Of a stretch of DNA of 64,000 nucleotides, positions 16,262 to 24,771 are shown piece after piece. Source of the stretch: G963676655 sp963678305 (GTDB lineage Bacteria; Verrucomicrobiota; Lentisphaeria; Victivallales; Victivallaceae); NCBI GenBank assembly GCA_963678305.2, contig CAXXVV010000017.1, positions 1-64,000 of the forward strand, given 5' to 3'. Every line of letters begins with the position of its first letter. Positions within the stretch are counted from its first letter, which is position 1. The position numbers were made by a program, and so were the translations under genes. Under the pieces are notes generated by a model. The model saw only the letters and a list, made by a program, of their open reading frames with translations, had not been told where the DNA came from and ran no database searches.

Positions 16262-17683
16262 TCAGAAAGGGTCTCCGCTTTGCTGTTTGTATTGCCGCAG
16301 ATACTGCCGCATCTTTTGCAATATGCCTGGAGAATCCGGCGCATTAATTGAATTATGCAGTTCGCCGGGGTCGTTTTTAAGATCAAAAAGCATTTCAGGA
16401 TTTTTCCCCTGATTGTAGATGACATATTTCCAGTGTTTGGTCCGGACAAATCTGGCTTCGGCATCGGCGTATTTTTTTATACGTTTAAATTCAGCATCCT
16501 GTGGATGCCCGGCCAAACCAATTCCTTGAGCGTTTCGCATAAATTCACCAACTATATAATTGCGCTCACGCACGCGTCCCCCGTAAACGACATTTTTCAA
16601 ACTGATGCCGGGATATCCTTTACACGCGATACCGGCAAAATCAGCCACGGTCGGCAAAAAGTCGATTCCAGTATTGACCGGAACATTGCATTGCATGTTC
16701 TTTTTAGCGCCCGGAGCCCTGATGATAAGCGGCACCCGGATGATTTCTTCGTAAAACGCGTGTTTCTGGTTCCAGGCATGAGCCCCGATTCCATCGCCGT
16801 GATCACTCATGAAAATTACAACCGTGTTCTCGGTCAGTTTCAGCTTATCCAGAGTATTGAGAATCCGCCCGATCCTGGCATCGACATTCTCCACCAGTTT
16901 AGCATAGCCGTAACGATAAAGCCGCCACTCATTTTCTCCCCACGAACCGGTCGGTCTCAATGAAATTTTATTGTCGCCAGGTGCCGGAGTCTGGCTGCGC
17001 ATTACCTCCGGCAGCAGCCGGTTGACCGCGAAGTTGTCAGGCAGGGGCGGCGTTTCAATCTGCGGAACGTTCAGATCGGGAGTCAAACCGCCTTTATGAA
17101 AAGATATGCTTTTTTTATCTTTCCAGCCGCCAATCTTCCGGGCCAGTTCACAGCAGTCGTGCGGATTGACGAAAGACGTGATAAGAAAGAATGGTTTGCG
17201 CCGTTTAGTCCGCAAATACCGGATAGCGGTTTTTTCAATATCCGGGTCAGTTTCCATCGGCTTTCTAAATTCAAACCCTGACCACGCAGCGGTTTTCTGA
17301 TTCTCCAGCAAAGTTTTCCCGACATGCCATTTACCGACATAGGCGGTGGTGTAACCGTTGTCGGCCATAATTTTTCCGATACTCGTAAATTTCAATGGGT
17401 CCGGATAAGCCTTAAACGGACGCTGTCCGGTCAACAAGGAAGCACGCACCGGAGTACAGAGCGGGAAAGAGCAGCAGGCGTTGTCAAACTTCACTCCTTC
17501 GCGGGCCAAACGATCGAGAGCGGGGGTCTTGACCCAGCCGCAGCCGGCGTTGCTCATCACCTGCGCGCTGAGTTGATCAACGAAAATCGCCAGAATATTC
17601 AGCTTATCGGCCCCGGTCAAAGTTGCCCCGATCAAAGTTCCGGCGGTCACCGCAAGCGGGACATGTCGTTTTATCATATTCAT
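16262..17683 (-). CDS. Sulfatase (formylglycine-dependent, arylsulfatase family)
   Basis: A 473-residue type I sulfatase that hydrolyses sulfate esters from glycans. The activation motif C-T-P-V-R is at residues 76-80 followed by ASLLTG; Cys76 would be oxidised to formylglycine by a maturase not present in this window. Other family blocks are NILAIFVDQ, GKWHVG and VIFMSDHGDGIG. A signal-peptide-like N-terminus (MNMIKRHVPLAVTAGTLIGA, then TLTG) supports export. The start at 17683 lies 7 nt after the stop of the SSS symporter gene; the open frame extends further upstream only inside that gene. It is the last gene of the LacI > pilin-like > symporter > sulfatase operon. Confidence 0.9.
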   Translation of the reverse strand: MNMIKRHVPLAVTAGTLIGATLTGADKLNILAIFVDQLSAQVMSNAGCGWVKTPALDRLAREGVKFDNACCSFPLCTPVRASLLTGQRPFKAYPDPLKFTSIGKIMADNGYTTAYVGKWHVGKTLLENQKTAAWSGFEFRKPMETDPDIEKTAIRYLRTKRRKPFFLITSFVNPHDCCELARKIGGWKDKKSISFHKGGLTPDLNVPQIETPPLPDNFAVNRLLPEVMRSQTPAPGDNKISLRPTGSWGENEWRLYRYGYAKLVENVDARIGRILNTLDKLKLTENTVVIFMSDHGDGIGAHAWNQKHAFYEEIIRVPLIIRAPGAKKNMQCNVPVNTGIDFLPTVADFAGIACKGYPGISLKNVVYGGRVRERNYIVGEFMRNAQGIGLAGHPQDAEFKRIKKYADAEARFVRTKHWKYVIYNQGKNPEMLFDLKNDPGELHNSINAPDSPGILQKMRQYLRQYKQQSGDPF

Positions 17684-17690
17684 AGTCTGT

Positions 17691-19544
17691 TTATTCCGCC
17701 AATTCCGCATCGAGCCCGATTTCACATTCCTTTTTGGGGGAAGAAGCGATTGAACGACCTTTGTAGAGCAGAAACGCTCCAACAAACAGCATGATCGAGG
17801 AACAGCCGAGGATAGCCAGACGGCCACTCAACGGATTCGGCACCAGAACCAGCAAAAAGATGAAACCACCGTAAACCATAGACAAGACGCCCAAAGTTTT
17901 AGCCTGTTGGGAACTGTTGTCATTCTCTTCGCCGATTTCTTTATTGAAATCAACCGGAGTACGCATATCATCAAACAGCTTTTCCACTGATTCGACATAT
18001 TTCGGATATTTTTCAGGTTTGTAAAATCTGCGAACCACAAAGAAATAGACAACGCAAACCGGGGTGATAACCAGATTGGTCATAAAGAACGGATTGGTTA
18101 TGATATACTCATATACCGCCGCCAACGGCGTCCCGGCAAGAAGCGGACGAACCAGTTCAGCCGTCCAGTCCAGACGCAGCAGAGTAAACAGGATAAAAGA
18201 AGCAAGCATTGACAGCAGCGCGGTGGACCACGCCACCCACGGCGGCGTCCTTTTGATAAACATTCCCAACAGAAAAGCCACCGCGGAACCTGTTCCGAAA
18301 AAAGCGGCGAAATATAAGTATGAATCAAAGATCGATATTTTGCCGATGTTCGCCAAAACCAGAGCGACAATGATAACTCCGCTGCCGGAAATAGCCGTGG
18401 CGACCTGCCCGGCAAAGAACAGCTCTTTGTCACTCGCTTCCGGCCGCAGAATATCCCGGTAGAAGTTACAGACGATATAACCGGCATTCTTATTGAACGC
18501 CGTATCAAGGCTGGACATCGTGGCCGCGAAAAGTCCGACGACCAGCAACCCCAACAGTCCCTGCGGAAGAATGTGCATAGCGGTGACGATGTACGACATT
18601 TCTTCCGGATGCTGAATGACGCCCTGATATTTTTCCGTCAAACCGGGAACCAGGGTATGCGAGGCCCAGACCGGAACAAACCACAGGACCGGCAGCAGGG
18701 CGTAGCCGATCATCGGGATCAGGGTTGATTTTCTGGCATGGTCCGAATCACGCGCGGAAATATATTTTGCCGCGGTCATCATATTGTTATGCAGCAGAAC
18801 CTTGCTAAGAATCATCGAAATAAGGAAAAGCCAGTCATATTTCATCGAACCCAGAGGATAGAAAATCTTGAACGAATTTTGCGGCAGCTGCGCGAAAAAC
18901 GGCCCGATACCGCCAATCTTAACCAGAGCCAGCACCGCAGTCACTACAGTAATTGTCATCAGCAAAAGTAACTGGATAAAGTCACTGGCGGCGACCGCCC
19001 AGTTTCCTCCAAGCATCGCCATTATCAGCACAGTAATCCCGGTCAGGATAATAATCCAGTTCAACATATTGGACTTAGCCGCCTCCGAGGCGTCGCCGCC
19101 CATAAATACCGAAGTCAGAATAACCGCCAGCCCGAAGAGCCAGACACCACCGCCCAGCGGCGCGCGCAGAATCCCCAGCCAGTTGAAAAACTGTTCACTG
19201 CCCTTGCCGAAACGCCGTCTGACGCCGTCAATCGCGGTAATCAGCCTCATTTGACGCAGCCTGGAGGCAAACAAAGTATAACCAATAATATATCCGGCCA
19301 CGTCCAGAACATAGACATACATGATAAGGAACCCGAAGCGGTAAGCCATCCCGGCCGCTCCGGTAAAGGTCCAGCAACTGAAATTAGAAATAAAAAGACT
19401 GCCGCCGAGGAGCCACCAGCACATCCGCTGTCCTCCCGCAAAGTAGTCTTTGGAACCTTTGTTGAAGCGTTTGAAAACAAAGCCGAGCGACATCACAAAG
19501 ATGAAGTAAAAGCCGATTACGATATAGTCATATACTGAGAGCAT
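17691..19544 (-). CDS. SSS family sodium:solute symporter
   Basis: A 617-residue inner-membrane transporter of the sodium:solute symporter family, longer than a minimal SSS protein because of a C-terminal cytoplasmic part with an extra hydrophobic pair. It begins YDYIVIGFYFIFVMSLGFVF, has the SSS-typical GGSLFISNFSCWTFTGAAG region and FAATMSSLDTAFNKNAGY, the sodium-site signature. The ribosome binding site is AAAAGGAATTTT. It shares its operon with a sulfatase and a pilin-like gene, so it most likely imports a mono- or oligosaccharide released outside the cell. A paralogue (frameshifted) is at 39893-41712. Confidence 0.9.
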   Translation of the reverse strand: MLSVYDYIVIGFYFIFVMSLGFVFKRFNKGSKDYFAGGQRMCWWLLGGSLFISNFSCWTFTGAAGMAYRFGFLIMYVYVLDVAGYIIGYTLFASRLRQMRLITAIDGVRRRFGKGSEQFFNWLGILRAPLGGGVWLFGLAVILTSVFMGGDASEAAKSNMLNWIIILTGITVLIMAMLGGNWAVAASDFIQLLLLMTITVVTAVLALVKIGGIGPFFAQLPQNSFKIFYPLGSMKYDWLFLISMILSKVLLHNNMMTAAKYISARDSDHARKSTLIPMIGYALLPVLWFVPVWASHTLVPGLTEKYQGVIQHPEEMSYIVTAMHILPQGLLGLLVVGLFAATMSSLDTAFNKNAGYIVCNFYRDILRPEASDKELFFAGQVATAISGSGVIIVALVLANIGKISIFDSYLYFAAFFGTGSAVAFLLGMFIKRTPPWVAWSTALLSMLASFILFTLLRLDWTAELVRPLLAGTPLAAVYEYIITNPFFMTNLVITPVCVVYFFVVRRFYKPEKYPKYVESVEKLFDDMRTPVDFNKEIGEENDNSSQQAKTLGVLSMVYGGFIFLLVLVPNPLSGRLAILGCSSIMLFVGAFLLYKGRSIASSPKKECEIGLDAELAE

Positions 19545-19574
19545 AAAATTCCTTTTTTCAGGATAATTAACAGT

Positions 19575-19597
19575 GCAAAAACAGGTACAAATACCTG
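19575..19597 (-). terminator. Intra-operon terminator between pilin-like and symporter genes
   Basis: On the minus strand CAGGTA and TACCTG pair around TTTG, followed by TTTTTG. The stem is only 6 bp, so partial readthrough into the symporter gene is likely. Confidence 0.5.
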
Positions 19598-19619
19598 ACG
19601 GATAAAAGTGTAATTCACC

Positions 19620-20339
19620 TTAACGCCAGGTGTCGCCGGTTTTGGCGAACTCAAGGCCGGTATAGGTCAAATACCGCAGACGTCCGGTATTCACGGTTTC
19701 AGCATGACCATCGGTAAACAGTGAATTGACTCCTGAATCGCCGTGAGCCAGCCATGCCCTGGCCGAAGAAGCCGGAGCGCCGGGATGCCAGGTCACATTA
19801 TGCCGAATAAACGGGGTTGCGTCCTTGCCTTCCAGATCGTCGATAATCATAATCAACTCGGACGGCTGCTTGACCCGCTTCATATTGATTGAGTAGTTTT
19901 TCAAAGTTCCGGTATAAGTCAGCAGAAAACCGGGAACATCTTCATTCTTGTCGTTCTTGTAAAAAGCGTAAATATTTGTCCCGTAGCAAAACCTTTTCAA
20001 ATGGTAATCAACCCCGTTGGTCAGTTCCTGATTCGCTACCGGACAACGATAAACATCAGTATTCTCGCTCGGATAATATTTGTTGTCGGCGAAAAAATTG
20101 GCCCAGGATGACCAGCCGCTGCCGGACGCCCAGGCGTCATAAACCATCGGCTGAATATCGTTAAAATCGCTTCTGTACATCGCCGAACAGACTCCGTTTT
20201 GCTTGAGGTTGTTAATACAGGCAATGCCTTTACTGCGTTCCCTTGCTTTATTCAACGCCGGAAGCAGCATACTGGCAAGAATAGCAATGATAGCGATCAC
20301 AACCAGCAATTCTATTAGTGTGAAGGACGTTTTTTTCAT
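19620..20339 (-). CDS. Prepilin-type N-terminal domain protein (H-X9-DG-like)
   Basis: A 239-residue secreted pilin-like protein. The class III leader is very short (MKKTS) and is followed by FTLIELLVVIAIIAILASML and LPALNKARERSKGIACINNLKQ, the family's conserved N-terminus. Near the C-terminus HGDSGVNSLFTDGH gives H-X10-DG, one residue longer than the usual spacing. The start at 20339 was chosen from the ribosome binding site AAAGGTG and the leader. It follows the LacI gene by 108 nt and precedes a weak terminator and the symporter gene. The role in the sulfatase operon is not known; surface display of a binding or scaffold protein is a guess. Confidence 0.88.
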   Translation of the reverse strand: MKKTSFTLIELLVVIAIIAILASMLLPALNKARERSKGIACINNLKQNGVCSAMYRSDFNDIQPMVYDAWASGSGWSSWANFFADNKYYPSENTDVYRCPVANQELTNGVDYHLKRFCYGTNIYAFYKNDKNEDVPGFLLTYTGTLKNYSINMKRVKQPSELIMIIDDLEGKDATPFIRHNVTWHPGAPASSARAWLAHGDSGVNSLFTDGHAETVNTGRLRYLTYTGLEFAKTGDTWR

Positions 20340-20447
20340 GTTTTTCACCTTTGACTTATTTATCATTTAAGACTTTAAATATCTTCAATTTTATCATCAG
20401 CGTATTCAAGACGAATTGTTTCGCCCAATATATAAAAAAGACCAACC

Positions 20448-21455
20448 TTAAACCTTGTCAAACTTGACCAGTTCCGGTTCAATAATCAGTATATTAGGTT
20501 GCGCTTTAGGATTCTTCATGCGCCACAAAAGCTGTTCCGCGCTGCGACTGGCAATCTGTTGTAGATGCAAATCAAAACTGGCCGGTTTAATATCCAGATT
20601 ATCCAGCAGCAGCGAATTGTCGCATGAAATTACTTCAATATCAACTCCCGGCTTGATCCCGATCGCATCAAGGTAGGTGTAGAGCATTAATGCAACTTCG
20701 TCATTGTAAACAAAATAACCGGTTGGCCGTTTAAGCGGGTCCTTGATCAATTTCTCAGCAGCGCCCAAATATTCGGAGCTAATCAGATAGGTATCAACTT
20801 CAGACACTGTTCCGCCTGCTTTTTCAATGTTTTCACGAAAAAACTTGAACCGGGTTTTAACAAAAGGACGTTCCAGCGGACCAATCATCATCGTCCGTTC
20901 ATGACCCCGGGAATGCAAGTAGTCCGCTGCCATCACTCCGATTGATTCGTTATTGTAGGTAATATGGTCATATTTACATTGCCCCGGTTCCGGCTGCATC
21001 AGAATCCTGACAAAAGGAATGTTGTTTTGCAACAACTGTTCCAGATAGCCCACTTTGCCATAATAGATCACACCGTCTCCGGGAGAAGTGCGATTAAAGT
21101 CAAAATCGTCATGCTGGCAGGCAATCACTTTGTAGTTGCGGTCGGAAAAACTGTCGGCCAAAGCGGAATAGATCACATTAGGCAGATTGTTGCTCAATCT
21201 GAATTCATGAAGGAAATAAATCGTTTTTATCGATTCGAAATTTCGTCGCGGCCGGCTATTGACATGCTTGCCGGATTTTTGCGGTCCGCCATAACTTCTG
21301 GGTACAAAATTTAGTTCCCGCATTTTTGAAAAAACTTTTTCAGTGGTCGCCCGCGATATCCTGACATCTTTATTGATAACCCGGGATACCGTCGCAGTGG
21401 AAACCCCGACGCTCGCGGCTATATCATAGATAGTGGTTTTTCGTCCGTTACTCAT
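20448..21455 (-). CDS. LacI family transcriptional regulator
   Basis: A 335-residue LacI-type repressor. The helix-turn-helix is at residues 5-30 (TTIYDIAASVGVSTATVSRV), the sensor half follows with NNESIGVMAADYL and a late SCDNSLLLDN segment. The start was placed at 21455, where AAGGATGT precedes the ATG; a frame-internal ATG at 21473 overlaps the candidate operator. A perfect-consensus promoter is at 21495-21523 and a 13-bp palindrome at 21472-21484, suggesting autoregulation. It heads the pilin-like > symporter > sulfatase operon and is divergent from the heparinase II/III-type lyase. Confidence 0.9.
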   Translation of the reverse strand: MSNGRKTTIYDIAASVGVSTATVSRVINKDVRISRATTEKVFSKMRELNFVPRSYGGPQKSGKHVNSRPRRNFESIKTIYFLHEFRLSNNLPNVIYSALADSFSDRNYKVIACQHDDFDFNRTSPGDGVIYYGKVGYLEQLLQNNIPFVRILMQPEPGQCKYDHITYNNESIGVMAADYLHSRGHERTMMIGPLERPFVKTRFKFFRENIEKAGGTVSEVDTYLISSEYLGAAEKLIKDPLKRPTGYFVYNDEVALMLYTYLDAIGIKPGVDIEVISCDNSLLLDNLDIKPASFDLHLQQIASRSAEQLLWRMKNPKAQPNILIIEPELVKFDKV

Positions 21456-21471
21456 ACATCCTTCATGCAAC

Positions 21472-21484
21472 ATTGTTAAACAAT
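21472..21484. promoter_or_regulatory. Candidate LacI-type operator
   Basis: ATTGTTAAACAAT is a perfect palindrome with a central A, located between the promoter (21495-21523) and the LacI start codon. Confidence 0.5.
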
Positions 21485-21494
21485 TTTCAAATTA

Positions 21495-21523
21495 ATTATA
21501 CCTTGCAATTTCATTTTTGTCAA
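21495..21523 (-). promoter_or_regulatory. Promoter of the LacI-headed sulfatase operon
   Basis: On the minus strand TTGACA (21523-21518), 17-nt spacer, TATAAT (21500-21495): a full consensus match. Confidence 0.8.
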
Positions 21524-21552
21524 GGGTTATTTCAATTTTTTGTATTAAAAGC

Positions 21553-21581
21553 TTGATTTTTTTATTTTGAAAATATATAAT
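21553..21581 (+). promoter_or_regulatory. Promoter of the heparinase II/III-type gene
   Basis: TTGATT (21553-21558), 17-nt spacer, TATAAT (21576-21581), divergent from the LacI promoter 30 bp away. Confidence 0.6.
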
Positions 21582-21612
21582 AAACGTGAAACAACAAAAC
21601 AAAGGAGTTAAA

Positions 21613-23808
21613 ATGTTGCATAAAATGTTAACCACATTTTCCGGTTGTCTGATCGTTTGTTTACAAAGCAGTATCATCGCTGAAGAAACAAACGGAGCAA
21701 ACGCCTTCGTCAAAAACTATCCGGCCAGAGCAAAACTGCTTCTCACATCACTGAATCCGGCTTTTCCGGGCATGTCGGAAGTCAACAAAGCGTTGAAACA
21801 GCATGATCAAGTCGCCGCCTGCAAAGCCCTTTTGAATTATTTCAAACACAACCAGGCCGGCAGCGATTTGCGTGACAACGAATCCATCAAACATCCCAAA
21901 TGGGCCAACGGCAAAAAAAACATGAATCCTGATGATATGATAAAAGATAAATTCACTATCAAAGGGATCACCGCCGTAATTCCGCGCGACGCGGCCGGAC
22001 ACCTGAAATGGAACTATATTCCGCCGAACGGCTACAAGCAATATCCGACCATGCTGGCCAGATTCAGCCAGACGCAAGTAGCCTGGAACAAGTATTTGAA
22101 AACCGGCAAGCTCAAATACGCAAAATTCGTCAACGACCACATCCTCGACTGGATTGCCGCCAATCCTTATATGAAAAAACGGGTAACGGATTTCAAGGCG
22201 GCCCAGTGCTTCGACCGGCCTGAAAGCCATCCGAACCCAAATTACACCTGGTTCACCCTCCACTCATCAGTCAGGCTCAAAGCCATTACCAAACTTTTCT
22301 ATTTTATGATCGGCGACAGGAACATCCCGGACTCCACAAAACTACTCCTGCTATCCAGCATCGAGGAACACCTGCATTACATGTATCATCGTGCCGGAAT
22401 GCGGACCGGCAACAAAGGCATCTTCACCATGGAAAACCTGCTCTACGCCGCGGTCCATTTCCCGGAATTCAAAAATGCCCCAAAATGGCGCGAAGCGGCA
22501 ATCCAACGGGTAACCCAAAATATCAGCAAATGCGTCTGGCCGGACGGAGCTGAAGACGAACTCGCATTAATGTATTCATTCGGAATTTTGAACGCCGAAT
22601 TCGACTTCATAAAACTGGTAAAAGAATTAAAACTGAAACCGCCGGCTGAATTCCTTGACAGTGTGAAACGTCAATTATTTTTCCTTGCGGTATGTTGTCG
22701 ACCCGACGGCAAACTATTTCCGCACGGTGATTCGGATACGGAAACAACAAAAGCGCCGAAACTGGCGGAATTTGCCGCAGCGCTGGGACTACCTGAGGTT
22801 TTGTATATTTCGACCAACGGAAAAAAAGGAACCAAGCCGGCCGAACCGCCATCCCGCTTCTTCAACTATTCGGGTTTCGGTATCAGCCGCGACCATTGGC
22901 GCAACGCAAAACTCTGGAGCTTTTTTGACGCCGGGCCTTACGGCAGCGCCCACGCCCATGCCGACAAACTCCAGTTTTGTGTATATAACCGTCGAATGAT
23001 CCTGATAGACCCCGGCAAATACCGCTACAGCGACAAAGGCGGCTGGACCCCGGAATATTATCTGGCCACCCGGGGCCATAATACAATCATGCTTGACGAT
23101 CACGATCAGAATATGTATTTATGGTACAAAGAAACCGGCCCCAATGACGAAGCCTACCTAAGAAGCCGTAAAATGATCGCAACCGGACCAATCCCCGCCA
23201 AACTCTATGAAATAACTCCGACCTTCGATCGCTTCTGCGGCAAAGTTGAAGTCGGCTACCGCAAAGGAGCATTTTATAAACGCAGGAACCTGCGCTCCGA
23301 TAAAGGAATTCCAAAACTTGAAATAATGAAAGGCAAAGCGTCGCACGAACGCACGGTTTATTTCAAGAGAGGACACTACTGGCTGATCTTTGATCGTATT
23401 CGAGGTGACCGCAAAAGACAGGTCAACGCACTATGGCACTTCCACCCCGACTGCTCCGTCAAGAAACTGCCGGGAGGAAGTGTCGCAACGACAGACCCCG
23501 GAAAAGGCAACCTGTTGATAGTGCCGGCAACCGGCGGCATTAAGCTAAAACCGGAACTAGTCAAGGGTAAAGGCTTCCAGGGCTGGTATTCACCAAAAAC
23601 CAATGTCCGGGTGCCGACATGGTGCGCCGACTACTCCGGAGAATCTGAACCAAACGGATACTTTGCCTGGCTGATGCTGCCTTTCGATGGAAAAAACATC
23701 CCTGGAGCCAGCGCCGGAATAATCTCAGCCGACGAGGAAAAAGTAAAAATAGAAGTTAAAATCGGCAACAATAAACCTGAAACAATCGAATTCCCGGTGT
23801 CAATCTAA
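21613..23808 (+). CDS. Heparinase II/III family polysaccharide lyase
   Basis: A 731-residue secreted lyase of the heparinase II/III / alginate lyase group, which cleaves uronic-acid-containing polysaccharides by beta-elimination. It has a signal peptide (MLHKMLTTFSGCLIVCLQSS, then IIAEE), an alpha-helical toroid (about residues 30-390) and the heparinase II/III C-terminal beta domain, recognisable from SFFDAGPYGSAHAHADKLQF, where the His residues and following Tyr are candidate catalytic or metal residues, and the LATRGHNTIMLDD segment. The start at 21613 follows AAAGGAG. It is divergent from the LacI > sulfatase operon, so the two probably serve the same sulfated, uronate-containing polymer. 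The substrate is not proven. Confidence 0.88.
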   Translation: MLHKMLTTFSGCLIVCLQSSIIAEETNGANAFVKNYPARAKLLLTSLNPAFPGMSEVNKALKQHDQVAACKALLNYFKHNQAGSDLRDNESIKHPKWANGKKNMNPDDMIKDKFTIKGITAVIPRDAAGHLKWNYIPPNGYKQYPTMLARFSQTQVAWNKYLKTGKLKYAKFVNDHILDWIAANPYMKKRVTDFKAAQCFDRPESHPNPNYTWFTLHSSVRLKAITKLFYFMIGDRNIPDSTKLLLLSSIEEHLHYMYHRAGMRTGNKGIFTMENLLYAAVHFPEFKNAPKWREAAIQRVTQNISKCVWPDGAEDELALMYSFGILNAEFDFIKLVKELKLKPPAEFLDSVKRQLFFLAVCCRPDGKLFPHGDSDTETTKAPKLAEFAAALGLPEVLYISTNGKKGTKPAEPPSRFFNYSGFGISRDHWRNAKLWSFFDAGPYGSAHAHADKLQFCVYNRRMILIDPGKYRYSDKGGWTPEYYLATRGHNTIMLDDHDQNMYLWYKETGPNDEAYLRSRKMIATGPIPAKLYEITPTFDRFCGKVEVGYRKGAFYKRRNLRSDKGIPKLEIMKGKASHERTVYFKRGHYWLIFDRIRGDRKRQVNALWHFHPDCSVKKLPGGSVATTDPGKGNLLIVPATGGIKLKPELVKGKGFQGWYSPKTNVRVPTWCADYSGESEPNGYFAWLMLPFDGKNIPGASAGIISADEEKVKIEVKIGNNKPETIEFPVSI

Positions 23809-23834
23809 ATCCATATATTAATACATTTCCCAAA

Positions 23835-23875
23835 AGCCCCGGCCAGATATTTCTGCCCGGGGCTGTTTTTTTTGT
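23835..23875 (+). terminator. Terminator of the heparinase II/III-type gene
   Basis: AGCCCCGG pairs with CCGGGGCT around a 14-base loop, followed by G and a run of eight or more T. A strong rho-independent terminator. Confidence 0.85.
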
Positions 23876-23920
23876 TGGCTTTAAGAAAATTGAGTCAGTT
23901 GAGGGAATTTCCTGCGTCAC

Positions 23921-23990
23921 TTGTAATACCGGGAAATAAGAAGTATATTTAATTGAGATGATACCGGGAAAAGCTTGAATCAAATTTTCA
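23921..23990 (+). repeat. 70-bp dispersed repeat, copy B
   Basis: Second copy of the element at 15138-15207 (about 86% identical), 34 bp before the AT-rich membrane protein gene. Confidence 0.65.
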
Positions 23991-24023
23991 GCAACATGGG
24001 GCAGTCCATTATAAAGACCCAAT

Positions 24024-24506
24024 ATGAAAAAAAGCACAAAGATAATTATTTTCATTTGTTGTATATTCATTTTGCTTTTTGGTGGACTTGTTGGAGGATT
24101 AGTTGGACTTATTGGTTTCAGAGCATATCAGGATAGTAAGCCGGAAGCAAAATTTAAAAGAATTTTTTATACTTCTCCACCAAATTATGTATCAGAAATC
24201 CTTATTGAAGAGAATGACAGCTTTGTAGACACCCATTCATATTTTAAGTTCAAATGTTCAGAGGAAAATTTTAAAAAATTGACTAACAATCGTTGGGGGA
24301 AACTCATTAGACAAGGGAACCCTGAAGTCGAGTTAAAAGAAGTAATAAAAAAATCAAAATTAACCTGCTCAACAGAAACCAGCTATTATACTTTCCAGAG
24401 CAAAACGAATCCGATGATAACAAAAATTGGTTTTGATAAAACAAACAATCTCGTCTTTGGTTTAGCAATAAGTTTTTGGGACGACCTCCCCGAAAGACCA
24501 AAATAA
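24024..24506 (+). CDS. AT-rich hypothetical membrane-anchored protein
   Basis: A 160-residue protein with one strongly hydrophobic N-terminal segment (about residues 6-33, IIIFICCIFILLFGGLVGGL) and a soluble C-terminal part with no recognised domain. The N-terminal helix could be a membrane anchor or an uncleaved signal. The gene is AT-rich and lacks a clear ribosome binding site. Like the lipoprotein gene at 15360 it is preceded by the 70-bp repeat, which suggests the two came with the same type of element. Function unknown. Confidence 0.55.
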   Translation: MKKSTKIIIFICCIFILLFGGLVGGLVGLIGFRAYQDSKPEAKFKRIFYTSPPNYVSEILIEENDSFVDTHSYFKFKCSEENFKKLTNNRWGKLIRQGNPEVELKEVIKKSKLTCSTETSYYTFQSKTNPMITKIGFDKTNNLVFGLAISFWDDLPERPK

Positions 24507-24682
24507 ACTTAAAGCAGGACTCGCTTACGACTGGAACAGCATCATTGTGGACAGAGTTCCATACACAATGTAACCGGTTTCACAAATAATGCGCAACTTT
24601 GTGGAAATCTTACAAAAAAACAACGCCGTCTTAACCTGGTGTAAACGTTTCCGCAATTTTATCATTTTCTATAATTTTCCGC

Positions 24683-24711
24683 TTGACATCCACGCCTTTC
24701 AAGACTATATT
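24683..24711 (+). promoter_or_regulatory. Promoter of the DegT aminotransferase gene
   Basis: TTGACA (24683-24688), 17-nt spacer, TATATT (24706-24711), about 60 nt before the start codon. Confidence 0.75.
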
Positions 24712-24771
24712 GGTAATTCGCAAAAAAGTTTAACCATCAACTGGTAAATCAACAAAAAGGAAACGGTAAAA

